This document shows positions 24,237 to 33,703 of a DNA stretch of 64,000 bases, one piece after another (position 1 is the first letter of the stretch; every line of letters begins with the position of its first letter). The DNA is from Aestuarierythrobacter sp037968495 (lineage in GTDB: Bacteria; Pseudomonadota; Alphaproteobacteria; Sphingomonadales; Sphingomonadaceae). The stretch is from assembly GCA_037968495.1 (NCBI GenBank), contig JBBKVP010000054.1, forward strand, positions 57,009 through 121,008, written 5' to 3'. The notes beneath the pieces are model-generated. The model was not told where the DNA came from. It was given only the letters and a program-made list of their open reading frames with translations, and made no database searches. The position numbers and the translations under genes are program-made.

Positions 24237-24312
24237 CGGTAATGTCTTATGACATACGGGAATTCTCGGGGGTTGCGCTCAAGCATCCGCCCGTCCGACG
24301 GAGACCCGAAAG

Positions 24313-25158
24313 ATGACTATCCGAATTACCCGATTCATAACGCGCACATTGCTTCCAGTGATCGCGACGGCTGCCATGTTCATGCCGGGTTCGCTCGCTG
24401 CGCAGGGCGACCTGCTTGTCGCACCAACTCGCGTAATTCTTGATGGCAGCCGTGGCACCGAAGTTATCCTAAGCAATATCGGGACAGCCGAAGCCACCTA
24501 CCGGATTGGCCTCGAGCTTCGCCGGATGAATGGCGACGGTAAACTGCAGGAAGTCTCCGAAGACGAAGTGAATGAGATCGAGCAAGCAGCGCTCGGGATG
24601 ATCCGCTATGCTCCTCGCCGGGTTCGGCTTGCGCCAGGTCAACCGCAGGCGATTCGCATTAGTGCGCGCCCCGGGGCTGAACTGCCCGACGGCGAATATC
24701 GTGTGCATATGTCATTCAAGGCCATTCCAGAGGCTCGGCCCGTTGCACCATCCGATGCCGACGCTCCTGCATCTGGCATTAGTATCAAGCTCATTCCGAT
24801 ATACGGCGTTACCATCCCCATCATTGTTCGGAAAGGTCGGCTTGAGGCGATCGCAGCGATACAAAACCCGCAGATCGCTGCCGGCCCCGACGGACAGGAT
24901 GTACTGACGCTCAGTATTGCCCGGCAAGGTGGGGGCTCGACCTACGGAGAGATCCGGGTGATGAAGCAGGGAAGTGATGAGCCAATCTACCTAGCTCGCG
25001 GTGTAGCGGTCTACTCGGAACTCAGCGAACGGACAGTCCGTATGGGCCTGAATGCAGAACAGGCCGCAGTGATGCGCGGACCTGTCCGCATCGAGTACCG
25101 GCAGATGCCCGAAAAGGGCGGTGATCTGATAGCCGCCGTTGACACGGTGATCGGCTAA
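24313..25158 (+). CDS. PapD-like periplasmic fimbrial chaperone
   Basis: The 281-residue protein starts with a signal peptide (cleavage near 'PGSLAAQG'). The mature N-terminal domain has the chaperone immunoglobulin fold: 'LLVAPTRVILDGSRGTEVIL', 'SNIGTAEATYRIGLELRRM', then 'MIRYAPRRVRLAPGQPQAIR', matching the conserved strands that cap pilus subunits, and 'LPDGEYRVHMSFKAIPEA'. A second domain follows the Pro/Ala linker. It should hold the DUF4402 subunit in the periplasm. The usher-like gene follows after 36 bases. Confidence 0.88.
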   Translation: MTIRITRFITRTLLPVIATAAMFMPGSLAAQGDLLVAPTRVILDGSRGTEVILSNIGTAEATYRIGLELRRMNGDGKLQEVSEDEVNEIEQAALGMIRYAPRRVRLAPGQPQAIRISARPGAELPDGEYRVHMSFKAIPEARPVAPSDADAPASGISIKLIPIYGVTIPIIVRKGRLEAIAAIQNPQIAAGPDGQDVLTLSIARQGGGSTYGEIRVMKQGSDEPIYLARGVAVYSELSERTVRMGLNAEQAAVMRGPVRIEYRQMPEKGGDLIAAVDTVIG

Positions 25159-25194
25159 GAGAACTGCCTGATTGGCATATTCTCTAGATACATC

Positions 25195-27906
25195 ATGATT
25201 TTAAGTCGTTCCAAACGGTTCAGTGCCGCTGCGAGTATCGCAGCGGCCTTTGCTGTGTTTGGGGCGAGCGCGCCAGCTCACGCGCAAAGTATGGCCAGCG
25301 CAGCGACCAGTGGCTGGCAAGCGAATGATGATGACTTTCTGCTGCTCGAAGCGAAAGTTAAACGCTTCCGCCTCAACGGCGAGATTCGCGGTTACCAAAC
25401 TGACAATGGCGTGTGCTTCGACTTGGCTGATATAATCCAGTCATTCGATATACCTGTCCGGCTCGATAAGAAGTCGCGCCGCGCGACTGGTTGGTTATTT
25501 GCAGAAGATCAGAAGCTCACCATCGACCGTGAAGCAAATACGGTACAAACCATGAACGGAACTGCGAAGCTTGCAAACGGCGAGATTTATGACACGCCGG
25601 AAGGCTGGTGTGCCGACAGCAAGGCTTTGTCGCGCTGGTTTGGCATCACATTCATGCCTGACCTCTCAAATGCAGCGATCATCATCGAGGGCGGCGAAGA
25701 CTTGCCATTCATCGCTGCGATCGAACGAAAAAGTCGTGCGGCGCGACTTCGGCCGAAGCGCAATACCTTTGACCTGTCAAAACTTGATCAATCTGAATTA
25801 CCCTATCGTGCATGGCGCACGCCCTCAGTTGATGCGGTGGTCAGTTTCGGAGTAGATTCTCGTGCCAATCGTTCAGTTCAGGTCGAGCGCCGGGTCGAAC
25901 TATATGCCAGCGGCGAGGCGGCAGGCGCAAGTTTCGAAGCGCGGCTCGCCACGGATGCGAAAGGTATGCCCAACAGTGTTCGTTTACGCGCTTATAAGAT
26001 TGACGCTGCAGGCGGACTGCTGGGGCCACTAAAAGCGAAAGAAGTGGCAGTAGGCGACGTCGAGACGCCAGCCTCGAGCCTTAGCGGCCAAAATGCCGTT
26101 GGCCGAGGAGCATACATTTCAAACCGGCCAATCGGGCGTGGCGGGAGCTTTTCGGCCACCACATTGCGCGGCATCTTGCCGACAGGCTGGGACGCGGAAC
26201 TTTACCGCAATGGCCAGCTCATTGCCTTCCAGAGTAGCCGGGTGGATGGCCGGTATGAATTTGTCGATGTCGAGCTTTTCTACGGGCAAAATGCACTGGA
26301 AGTCGTGCTTTATGGCCCTCAGGGCCAGATCCGGCGCGAGCGAAGTGATCGTCCGGTTGGCCTGCAGAGCATCTCTCCCGGGGAGACGCAATATTGGGCA
26401 GGCATTGTCCAGCAGAACAGAGATCTCATAAATTTGAACAGCGACACGGCTGAGGCGGAAACGGGCTGGCGCGGCGGGCTTGGTATCGAGCGCGGGTTTA
26501 ACGAACGCACTATGGGCAGCCTGTCTGTTCAAAGCATCGCCCTTGCTGGGAAGCGGCGAAACTATGCTGAAGGCAGCGTATTGCGCGCCATTGGCCCGAT
26601 GCTGGTGGAAGTTGCTGCGTCGCAAGAATTCGGCCGAGGCCGTGCCTATCGCGCAGAGGCACTCGGGCAGCTTGGAAAGCTCAACTTCCAGGCGCAAACA
26701 CTCTGGCTCGACGGACAGTTCGAGAGCGAATTAGTCAGCGCGAACCAACTACGTGAACACAGCTTTACGCTCGATAGCACTTTAAAAATTGGCAAAACGT
26801 CGATCCCCGTGCAAGTCGGCGCCAGTCATACGACTGAACGTGACGGGACCCAGGTTACCGAATGGTCAACCCGGGCTTCGTTCGGTGTGCGCAACGTCGC
26901 GCTTACTGCCGAACTGGCCGACGTAAAAACTAGTGGCGCTCGAACTGGCACGAATGATGGCAAACGGTTGCGCCTTCTTGCCAACTCAAGGCTCGCTGGC
27001 GTTCGTATGCGAGGCGAAGCGGAGTTTGGACTTTCTGGACGATATACAGGGTTCCGCAAAGCCAGTTTCGTCGCAGAAAAGCGGTTGAACGCAGATTCTG
27101 ATGTTGCCTTCAGGCTCAACCATGACGCTAGGGCTAGCCGAACCAGTGGTGAACTTGCGTATGTACGGCAGTTCGACAAATTTGCTTTGAGCGCTGGTGC
27201 GACGGCGGCGTCTGACGGAGCGATAGGTGGCCGCTTGTCGCTCAACTTCAGCTTTGGACCGCACCCGGTTGATGGCGGTATCCGTTTCTCGCGCAACAAG
27301 CTTGCGCGCATGGGCCAGGCGTCTGTCACCGTCTTCCGCGATGATAATGGCGACGGCCTCCGATCACCTGACGAGCAAGTACTTGAAAATGTTGGCGTTG
27401 AGGCTGGTTTCCGAACCACAGAATCAATCACCGATGCTAGCGGACGTACGATAGTAGACGGGTTGAAACCCTATATTCCCGTGGTGGTCGGAATTGATGA
27501 GGCAAGCCTCGATGATCCATTCCTGGCGCCTGGCAGTGCCGGCATAGTGGTAACACCGCGCCCCGGCGTGGCGGCAGAAATTGAGCTGGCAGTTACGCCG
27601 ACTGGGGAAGTCGAGGGCGTGCTTCATTCCGTATCCGATGTTCCCCGCGGCGGAGTTCGGTTGGAGCTCGTCAATGCGAAGGGCGTAGTCACCGCCCGCG
27701 CCGCCAGCGAGTTTGATGGTTTCTTCCTGTTCGATCGGGTACCTTATGGGAGTTACAGCCTGCAGATTGTCAGCGAAGATGCGAAGATCCTCGATGTAAG
27801 GCAGTCGCTGTCGCAGACATTCACGATTGGCCGCGATATGGATATCAAGCGGTTCGGACCTGTGCGAATGCGCGCTGCCGCCGCAGAAATCGCCCTTTCC
27901 CAATAA
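25195..27906 (+). CDS. usher-like outer membrane assembly protein with C-terminal Ca-loop and CarboxypepD-like domains
   Basis: The 903-residue protein has a signal peptide (to about residue 30), an N-terminal domain (35-170) with 'LNGEIRGYQTDNGVCFDLAD' and 'LDKKSRRATGWLF', a segment 'GTTLRGILPTGWDAELYRNG'-like plug/strand region (read here as 'TTLRGILPTGWDAELYRNGQ', about 322-341), then a long alternating beta-barrel part (about 390-700). The C-terminus carries an Asp-rich loop 'DDNGDGLRSPDE' (716-727) and two small beta domains ending 'GFFLFDRVPYGSYSLQIVSE'. Layout is usher-like but divergent from PapC. It probably exports the DUF4402 subunit. Confidence 0.78.
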   Translation: MILSRSKRFSAAASIAAAFAVFGASAPAHAQSMASAATSGWQANDDDFLLLEAKVKRFRLNGEIRGYQTDNGVCFDLADIIQSFDIPVRLDKKSRRATGWLFAEDQKLTIDREANTVQTMNGTAKLANGEIYDTPEGWCADSKALSRWFGITFMPDLSNAAIIIEGGEDLPFIAAIERKSRAARLRPKRNTFDLSKLDQSELPYRAWRTPSVDAVVSFGVDSRANRSVQVERRVELYASGEAAGASFEARLATDAKGMPNSVRLRAYKIDAAGGLLGPLKAKEVAVGDVETPASSLSGQNAVGRGAYISNRPIGRGGSFSATTLRGILPTGWDAELYRNGQLIAFQSSRVDGRYEFVDVELFYGQNALEVVLYGPQGQIRRERSDRPVGLQSISPGETQYWAGIVQQNRDLINLNSDTAEAETGWRGGLGIERGFNERTMGSLSVQSIALAGKRRNYAEGSVLRAIGPMLVEVAASQEFGRGRAYRAEALGQLGKLNFQAQTLWLDGQFESELVSANQLREHSFTLDSTLKIGKTSIPVQVGASHTTERDGTQVTEWSTRASFGVRNVALTAELADVKTSGARTGTNDGKRLRLLANSRLAGVRMRGEAEFGLSGRYTGFRKASFVAEKRLNADSDVAFRLNHDARASRTSGELAYVRQFDKFALSAGATAASDGAIGGRLSLNFSFGPHPVDGGIRFSRNKLARMGQASVTVFRDDNGDGLRSPDEQVLENVGVEAGFRTTESITDASGRTIVDGLKPYIPVVVGIDEASLDDPFLAPGSAGIVVTPRPGVAAEIELAVTPTGEVEGVLHSVSDVPRGGVRLELVNAKGVVTARAASEFDGFFLFDRVPYGSYSLQIVSEDAKILDVRQSLSQTFTIGRDMDIKRFGPVRMRAAAAEIALSQ

Positions 27907-28007
27907 AGAAACTGACCCGGTTAAGGGCCAGAATCCTCAATGGAACTAGCCCGTAAAGGGAGCTGATCGAGGGGGTGACCAGCCAGGGCGACTTCTGCGA
28001 ACCCGGG

Positions 28008-28889
28008 TTATTTGCTATATTTGATACGCTTGGTTGGTGTTGTCTTGACCCGCTTGTCGCGAACGATCTTACGCTTCGCAGGAAGGTGACTTGTATGCGG
28101 AACGTGGACCGTTTCCGTGACCCATTCCTCGGTCACATATTCGCGAACAATGCGTTGCTGAGGAACCGCTACGAGTACCGGCTGCATCGTGTAGACAAAG
28201 GTGTAAGCCTGCGGCTGGTAGTAGCCGTATTGGCCGCCATATCCGCCGCTGTAATATTGGTCGAGCCAGGCTTCGCAGCCCTTCTTCGCGCGTCGCTTGC
28301 CGCCGCTCGAAATGGCTGAGCCGATAGCTGCACCGGCGAGCCCACCGATACCTGCACCGATCAAGGTTCCGCCGAGACGTTCGCCATCGGCAATGCGGTT
28401 ACCCGCGATACCGCCGCCAACTGCGCCGAGCAGCGCACCGAGAATGCCGCCCTTGCTGTCGCCGCGCTTGTAACGGGTGCGGCATTCTTCGAGCCATTCT
28501 TCGCGGTCGAAGCGTGGCTGTGGAGGATAGGCTACGGTTTGCTGCGGATAGGTGCCATGCGGTGCGTGATGCATTGGCCCAGCCATCTGATGGGACATAT
28601 GCGGATGCGCAGGGGCGTATTCGTACGCCGGGGTTGCATATGTATCAACATGCGGAAGAGCGTGCGTCTGCGCGGCAGGCTGCGCAGACGCATAATTGTC
28701 TGCGGGAAGCGGCTGAACGAAAGGTTCCTGCCGCATGATCACCGTTTCATATTCCTCGTTCGCGACCTGCTGCCCAGTGGCATAGGTTACGGTTTCATAG
28801 GACATCTCGGGCGCGTCTTGCGCAGAAACAGGTGTCGCAGCAAGCGCTACACTCAAAGCACCCAAGGCAGCTGCCGAACGAATGATCAT
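28008..28889 (-). CDS. glycine-zipper envelope protein with Pro/His/Tyr-rich spacer
   Basis: The 293-residue protein has a signal peptide (cleavage near 'TPVSAQDA'), a Pro/His/Tyr-rich disordered part (about 30-130), a motif 'REEWLEECRTRYKRG', then a glycine-zipper helix pair 'GGILGALLGAVGGGIAGNRI' and 'GGTLIGAGIGGLAGAAIGSA'. A Tyr/Gly stretch and a very basic tail follow. Similar proteins are outer-membrane or periplasmic and stress-related in sphingomonads, but their function is not established. ATG 28889 is preceded by GGGGAAG. Confidence 0.75.
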   Translation of the reverse strand: MIIRSAAALGALSVALAATPVSAQDAPEMSYETVTYATGQQVANEEYETVIMRQEPFVQPLPADNYASAQPAAQTHALPHVDTYATPAYEYAPAHPHMSHQMAGPMHHAPHGTYPQQTVAYPPQPRFDREEWLEECRTRYKRGDSKGGILGALLGAVGGGIAGNRIADGERLGGTLIGAGIGGLAGAAIGSAISSGGKRRAKKGCEAWLDQYYSGGYGGQYGYYQPQAYTFVYTMQPVLVAVPQQRIVREYVTEEWVTETVHVPHTSHLPAKRKIVRDKRVKTTPTKRIKYSK

Positions 28890-29054
28890 GTTTTCTTCCC
28901 CATAAAAGCACTCCGGCATCACGGCCCAGAATACGGTAATTACGCCGATTCTCCGGATCTTTAACGCGAAATTTAGCATCGTGAGTCGCGGAAACCCAAC
29001 CTTACACGCGGTGCTGTCCCGTTTCGGGGCGCTTGGTCGGAGTTCGGATTTGGC

Positions 29055-29537
29055 CTAAATATGAGAAGCAATTGCGCGGGAAAGGGCTTCGATCCCGGCC
29101 GCATCTTTACCGCCGAAGCGCGCGGTTTCAGGGCTGTCGAGGTCGATTACGGCGATCACTTTGCCATTGCGCATGACTGGCACGACCAGCTCGGATAGTG
29201 TGTCGCCGTCGCAGGCAATGTGCCCCGGAAAAGCGTGAACGTCGGCCACCAATTGGGTCTCCGCGCTTGCCGCAGCGGTCCCGCAAACGCCCTGCCCCAT
29301 CGCGATTCGGATGCATGCGGGCTTGCCGGCGAAGGGCCCGAGCACGAGCTCGTCATCAATCACGCGGTAGAAGCCTGCCCAGTTCAGCCGGGGCACAAAT
29401 TGCCACAGCAAAGCCGCGACATTGGCCATGTTGGCGACCGGATCGCTCTCACCATCGACTAGCGCACCGGCGGCCCCGACAAGTTCGCGGTACATTTCGT
29501 CTGCCGGGAGGCCTGGATCGGTCTTGAAATCATACAT
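29055..29537 (-). CDS. msrC: free methionine-(R)-sulfoxide reductase (GAF-domain fRMsr)
   Basis: The 160-residue GAF protein has the three Cys of this family: 'GKPACIRIAMGQGVCGTAAA' holds two and 'FPGHIACDGDTLSELVVPV' the third. 'NWAGFYRVIDDELVLGPFAG' and 'AVIDLDSPETARFG' are also typical. It reduces free methionine-R-sulfoxide using thioredoxin. Stands alone; upstream region is divergent from the sorbosone-dehydrogenase-like gene. Confidence 0.92.
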   Translation of the reverse strand: MYDFKTDPGLPADEMYRELVGAAGALVDGESDPVANMANVAALLWQFVPRLNWAGFYRVIDDELVLGPFAGKPACIRIAMGQGVCGTAAASAETQLVADVHAFPGHIACDGDTLSELVVPVMRNGKVIAVIDLDSPETARFGGKDAAGIEALSRAIASHI

Positions 29538-29599
29538 GGAAGGATAGTTAGTCAGCTAGGCCATTGCCGCAAGGGCGCGGAGGAATTAACACGGCTTCC

Positions 29600-31078
29600 A
29601 TGACAACAAAGCGCAAAATTCTCATCGCCCTGCTGGTTATCGTTCTGGCAGTCGTCGCTATCGGTGCCTGGCTTGTCCGCGGAAACCCGGCTGATCATTC
29701 GGTTGACGAGGTTGCTGGCACAGAGCCGCTATTGACCGATCCCGAAGCGGAATCGTTTCCGACAGTCGAAATTGCTGAACCAATTGGCTGGAAAGATGGC
29801 GAAACCCCAACCGCTGCAGACGGGCTTGCGGTCAGCCGCTTTGCCGAAGGGCTTGATCACCCTCGCGTGATCCATACTCTGCCTAATGGCGATGTGCTGG
29901 TAACACTTACCCGCGCTCCGGCAGGCGAGCCGATGGGGGGTATCGAAGGGTTTATTGCGGGCTGGTTGTTTGAAAAGGCCGGTGCAGCTGGCGCGTCTCC
30001 TGAACAGCTGGTTCTGCTGCGTGACACGGATGGTGACGGTGTGGCTGAGACGCGCAAGGTTCTGCGCGATGATCTGGCCTCACCTTCAGGCATCGAATGG
30101 CGCGACGGGAAGCTCTATATCGCCAATCACGATGCACTCGTGTCGTTCGATTATGCGCTTGGCGCTGATGTGGTGAGCGGCGATCCGGCAAAACTGATGA
30201 ACCTACCGCCTGCCGGTAACCACTGGATGCGCAATATTTTCATGCCGCCCGAAGGTGACGTGATTTATGTTGCGGTCGGCTCTGCCTCCAACATTGGCGA
30301 AAACGGCATGGAGATCGAGAAGGGCCGTGCGGCGATCCACGAATATAACATCGAAAGCGGCAAGTCGCGGATCTTCGCAACGGGCCTGCGTAACGCCAAT
30401 GGGATGGCTTACAACCCCTGGAGCGAGGAGCTGTGGACCACTGTGAACGAACGCGACATGCTCGGTTCTGACATGGTCCCGGATTATCTGACCAACGTGC
30501 CAATCGGCGTGAATTACGGCTGGCCTTGGTATTACTACAAAGACAATGTCGATGACCGTGTCGAGGCTCCGATGCCAGCGACTCTGCCCGGCTATGTCCG
30601 GAACCCCGAATTTGCGCTGGGGCCCCATGTGGCGGCTTTGGGGCTGGTGTTTACCGAAGAAGGTAGCCGGATGGGCGCCGGGTTCGGCAAAGGCGCCTTT
30701 ATCGCGCGGCATGGTTCGTGGAACCGCAAACCGCCGTCCGGCTATGACCTAGTCTATGTTGAATTTGACGAGCGCGGTAATCCTCAAGGCAAGCCTAAGG
30801 AAGTGCTCGGCGGCTTCCTGACAGGTGATGGCACCACGCGCGGCCGCCCGACATGGGTCGACTGGGCAGGCGACGGCGCATTGCTGATGAGCGACGATAC
30901 TGCCGGGATCATCTGGCGGGTTATCGCGGAGGGTGCAGAGCCCGCCGCCAAGCCAGTCGCTCCAGTTCGCAAGAGCCTTTCACCGCGACGCAATCTGACG
31001 GGCGATCCGCAAGGCCGGTTCAATCAGGATTTCTCGCGCGAGGCGAAGGCCGCAGCGGCTGCCAAAGCAGCCGAGTAA
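29600..31078 (+). CDS. sorbosone dehydrogenase family protein (PQQ-type six-bladed propeller), membrane-anchored
   Basis: The 492-residue protein has an N-terminal anchor (about 7-27) and a beta-propeller with 'GLAVSRFAEGLDHPRVIHTL', 'ASPSGIEWRDGKLYIANHDA', 'GLRNANGMAYNPWSEELWTT', 'GVNYGWPWYYYKDNVDD' and 'AFIARHGSWNRKPPSGYDLV', the pattern of soluble glucose / L-sorbosone dehydrogenases. It likely oxidises a sugar or aldose with PQQ in the periplasm; the cofactor and substrate are inferred. ATG 29600 is used rather than an in-frame start at 29564. Confidence 0.85.
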   Translation: MTTKRKILIALLVIVLAVVAIGAWLVRGNPADHSVDEVAGTEPLLTDPEAESFPTVEIAEPIGWKDGETPTAADGLAVSRFAEGLDHPRVIHTLPNGDVLVTLTRAPAGEPMGGIEGFIAGWLFEKAGAAGASPEQLVLLRDTDGDGVAETRKVLRDDLASPSGIEWRDGKLYIANHDALVSFDYALGADVVSGDPAKLMNLPPAGNHWMRNIFMPPEGDVIYVAVGSASNIGENGMEIEKGRAAIHEYNIESGKSRIFATGLRNANGMAYNPWSEELWTTVNERDMLGSDMVPDYLTNVPIGVNYGWPWYYYKDNVDDRVEAPMPATLPGYVRNPEFALGPHVAALGLVFTEEGSRMGAGFGKGAFIARHGSWNRKPPSGYDLVYVEFDERGNPQGKPKEVLGGFLTGDGTTRGRPTWVDWAGDGALLMSDDTAGIIWRVIAEGAEPAAKPVAPVRKSLSPRRNLTGDPQGRFNQDFSREAKAAAAAKAAE

Positions 31079-31081
31079 ACT

Positions 31082-31906
31082 TTAGAGTTTACGGCCTGCG
31101 CGGCCAGCCAGCTCAGTGACATATTGCCAGGCAGTGCGGCCCGATCGTGCGCCGCGCTGCTTGGCCCATTGCAATGCGCCCGCGTTTTCGAACCGAAGGC
31201 TCGCTGACTTCGCATAGGCAGCGACGATGGCGAGATATTCGTCTTGTGAGCAATTGTGGAAGCCGAGCGACAGGCCGAAGCGGTCCGACAACGCTAGCGC
31301 ATCGTCTAGTGCGTCGCGCAAAATAAGGGCGCCGTCTTGCTCACTCGCTTGTCGCGGTACGATCGAGCGCCGGTTGGACGTTACCGCCAGCCGGACATTA
31401 TCCGGCCGTGCCTCAACGCCGCCCTCCAGCCAGCTGCGGAGCTGGCGCGGGCCATTGGTGTCCTCGGGCGAGAAGCCCAGATCATCGATGTAAACGAGAA
31501 AATTGCGCCTCTGCTCTGCCAGAATGCGAAACAGATCGGGCAGGGCGTACAACACATCACTCGCCACCTGTACCAAGGCAATTGCGCCGGGATTGCCCTG
31601 CTGCGCGGAAATGATGCTCGCACGCAGTAGTGCTGATTTGCCCATGCCGCGCGCACCCCATAGCAGCATATCATGCGCGGCGTGACCCTTGGCCAACCGC
31701 GCAATATTAGTGACCACTGCTTCCTTCTGCGCATCGACTGCAAGCAATGTTCCAAGCGCCGGGGCCTCGAGGCGCTCAATCGCCCGTCCGCGCTTGGCAT
31801 CCCAAGTGTAGGCGGGGCTAGCGAGCCAGTCAGTGTCGTCTTTTGGCGGTGCAATCCGCTCCAGCGCATCGGCGATGCGGGCTAGCGGATCGCCTTGATC
31901 TGTCAT
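31082..31906 (-). CDS. DUF815 family AAA ATPase
   Basis: The 274-residue protein has the P-loop 'LLWGARGMGKSALLRASIIS' (about 80-99), Walker B-like 'RNFLVYIDDLGF', and 'VRLAVTSNRRSIVPR' followed by 'LSDRFGLSLGFHNC', the DUF815 order. Function is unknown. It overlaps the acyl-CoA dehydrogenase stop by four bases, so they share a transcript, but no functional link is obvious. Confidence 0.85.
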   Translation of the reverse strand: MTDQGDPLARIADALERIAPPKDDTDWLASPAYTWDAKRGRAIERLEAPALGTLLAVDAQKEAVVTNIARLAKGHAAHDMLLWGARGMGKSALLRASIISAQQGNPGAIALVQVASDVLYALPDLFRILAEQRRNFLVYIDDLGFSPEDTNGPRQLRSWLEGGVEARPDNVRLAVTSNRRSIVPRQASEQDGALILRDALDDALALSDRFGLSLGFHNCSQDEYLAIVAAYAKSASLRFENAGALQWAKQRGARSGRTAWQYVTELAGRAGRKL

Positions 31907-33645
31907 CCAGCGAGTTGCTCAGCGGTGAGCGCATAAAACAGTTCGCTACCGCCGCGCGCCGCCGCTGACAAGCCGCTAGCTTCCGGCACGATGTGCTCGA
32001 GGAAATAGCGCGCCGTAACGGGTTTGAGCGCGGACAGGGCAGGGGCATCGCCCGCCTCGACCGCACGTTTTTGCTTCAGCATCTGCCATCCTGCGACAGC
32101 GACCGCGCACATTTCGGTGAAGGGAACGCTGCCCGCCAAACGGTCATCGAGACTCGCTTCGTTTGCCATCCATGTGGCGATTTCAGCGCATTCGCCCGCC
32201 AGTTTTGCCAGAGCCGGTGCCTCGCCAGCGTCATCGACGATGCCTTGCAGCAACCGGCCTAAGACAGCGCCACCTTCGAAGCCGAGCTTGCGGGTAACAA
32301 GATCGGCGGCCTGAATGCCGTTTGTGCCTTCATAAATCGGAGCGATCCGAGCGTCGCGGTAATGCTGCGCTGCCCCGGTTTCCTCGACAAAGCCCATTCC
32401 TCCGTGAATCTGCACACCGATGCTAGCAACGAGAACGCCTGTGTCCGTGCCCCACGCCTTGATCATCGGGACGAGGCATTCGCTGCGCATCTTTGCTTCC
32501 GCATCACCCAGCGTGCCGCGATCAACCTGGCCGGTCGTGTAATAAAGGAGCGCGCGCATGCCTTCGGTCAGGCTGCGCATCCGCAGCAGCATACGGCGGA
32601 CATCGGGATGGTCGATGATCGACACCGGCTCGCGGCTGTCGCCGCCTGCACGGGCAGATTGGACGCGGTCCATGGCGTAATGTGTTGCCTGCTGAAGCGC
32701 CCGCTCGGCTACTTCAACGCCTTGCGCACCGACATTTATGCGGGCGGAGTTCATCATTGTGAACATGGCACGCAGGCCGCCAAATTCTGAGCCGACCATT
32801 TCGCCAATGCATTCGCCACTGTCACCGAAGCTCATGACGCAGGTGGGCGAGGCGTTGATGCCGAGCTTATGTTCGAGACTGACGCAACGGACATCGTTGC
32901 GCGGGCCAAGCGAGCCATCCGCATTCACATGGTGTTTCGGCACAACGAATAGCGAAATGCCGCGGCTGCCCTCGGGCGCGCCGGGAGTGCGGGCCAGAAC
33001 CAAGTGAATGATGTTCTTGGAAAGCTCGTGCTCGCCCCAAGTGATGTAGATCTTCTGGCCCTGAACCAGATATTTTCCAGCATGTTCGCCAGATTCAATC
33101 GGGGTCGCGGCGGAACGTAGTGCGCCCACGTCACTACCGGCCTGCGGCTCTGTCAGGTTCATCGTCCCCGACCATTCGCCGCTCACCAGATTGGGTAGAT
33201 ACATCGCTTTTTGCGCGTCGGTCCCGTGATCTTCGATGGCATCGATTGCGCCGATGGACAGCATCGGCAGCAGATTGAACGCAAAGTTCGCTGTGCCGAG
33301 GTTTTCGAGCACATTGCATCCGAGCGTGCTTGGTAGTCCCTGGCCGCCAAATTCTGTCGGCGAGGAAATCGCATTCCAGCCCTGCTCGACATAACCTTGA
33401 TAGGCTTCGGCGAAACCCTCGGGCAAACGGACAACGCCGTTTTCCAGCTTTGCGCCTTCGGTATCGCCGATCCGGTTGAGCGGCGCCCATTCGCCAGATG
33501 CAAATGCGCCGATACCTTCGGCAATAGCTTCGACCATATCGGTTTCTGCTGCTGCGAAGCGTTCGCTTTGCGCAAGCTCCTCGATCCCGGCGCAGACACG
33601 CATGGCGAGAAGCTGGTCTTGGGTAGGCGGAGTGAAGCTGTGCAC
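31903..33645 (-). CDS. acyl-CoA dehydrogenase, long DmdC/FadE-like type
   Basis: The 580-residue flavoenzyme has the core acyl-CoA dehydrogenase motifs: 'NLTEPQAGSDVGALRSAATP' for FAD/substrate contact, 'KIYITWGEHELSKNIIHLVL', and 'APIYEGTNGIQAADLVTRK', where the Glu is the expected catalytic base. The N- and C-terminal extensions are those of the 3-methylmercaptopropionyl-CoA dehydrogenase-like group. Substrate not determined. GTG 33645 is chosen because GGAAAC lies upstream; it faces the divergent tsaC-like gene 58 bases away. Confidence 0.9.
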   Translation of the reverse strand: MHSFTPPTQDQLLAMRVCAGIEELAQSERFAAAETDMVEAIAEGIGAFASGEWAPLNRIGDTEGAKLENGVVRLPEGFAEAYQGYVEQGWNAISSPTEFGGQGLPSTLGCNVLENLGTANFAFNLLPMLSIGAIDAIEDHGTDAQKAMYLPNLVSGEWSGTMNLTEPQAGSDVGALRSAATPIESGEHAGKYLVQGQKIYITWGEHELSKNIIHLVLARTPGAPEGSRGISLFVVPKHHVNADGSLGPRNDVRCVSLEHKLGINASPTCVMSFGDSGECIGEMVGSEFGGLRAMFTMMNSARINVGAQGVEVAERALQQATHYAMDRVQSARAGGDSREPVSIIDHPDVRRMLLRMRSLTEGMRALLYYTTGQVDRGTLGDAEAKMRSECLVPMIKAWGTDTGVLVASIGVQIHGGMGFVEETGAAQHYRDARIAPIYEGTNGIQAADLVTRKLGFEGGAVLGRLLQGIVDDAGEAPALAKLAGECAEIATWMANEASLDDRLAGSVPFTEMCAVAVAGWQMLKQKRAVEAGDAPALSALKPVTARYFLEHIVPEASGLSAAARGGSELFYALTAEQLAG

Positions 33646-33703
33646 GTAAGGTTTCCTTGGTGATTTTCTTGGCTTTTGTGCGCCCCATCTATAGCGCGAG
33701 AGG

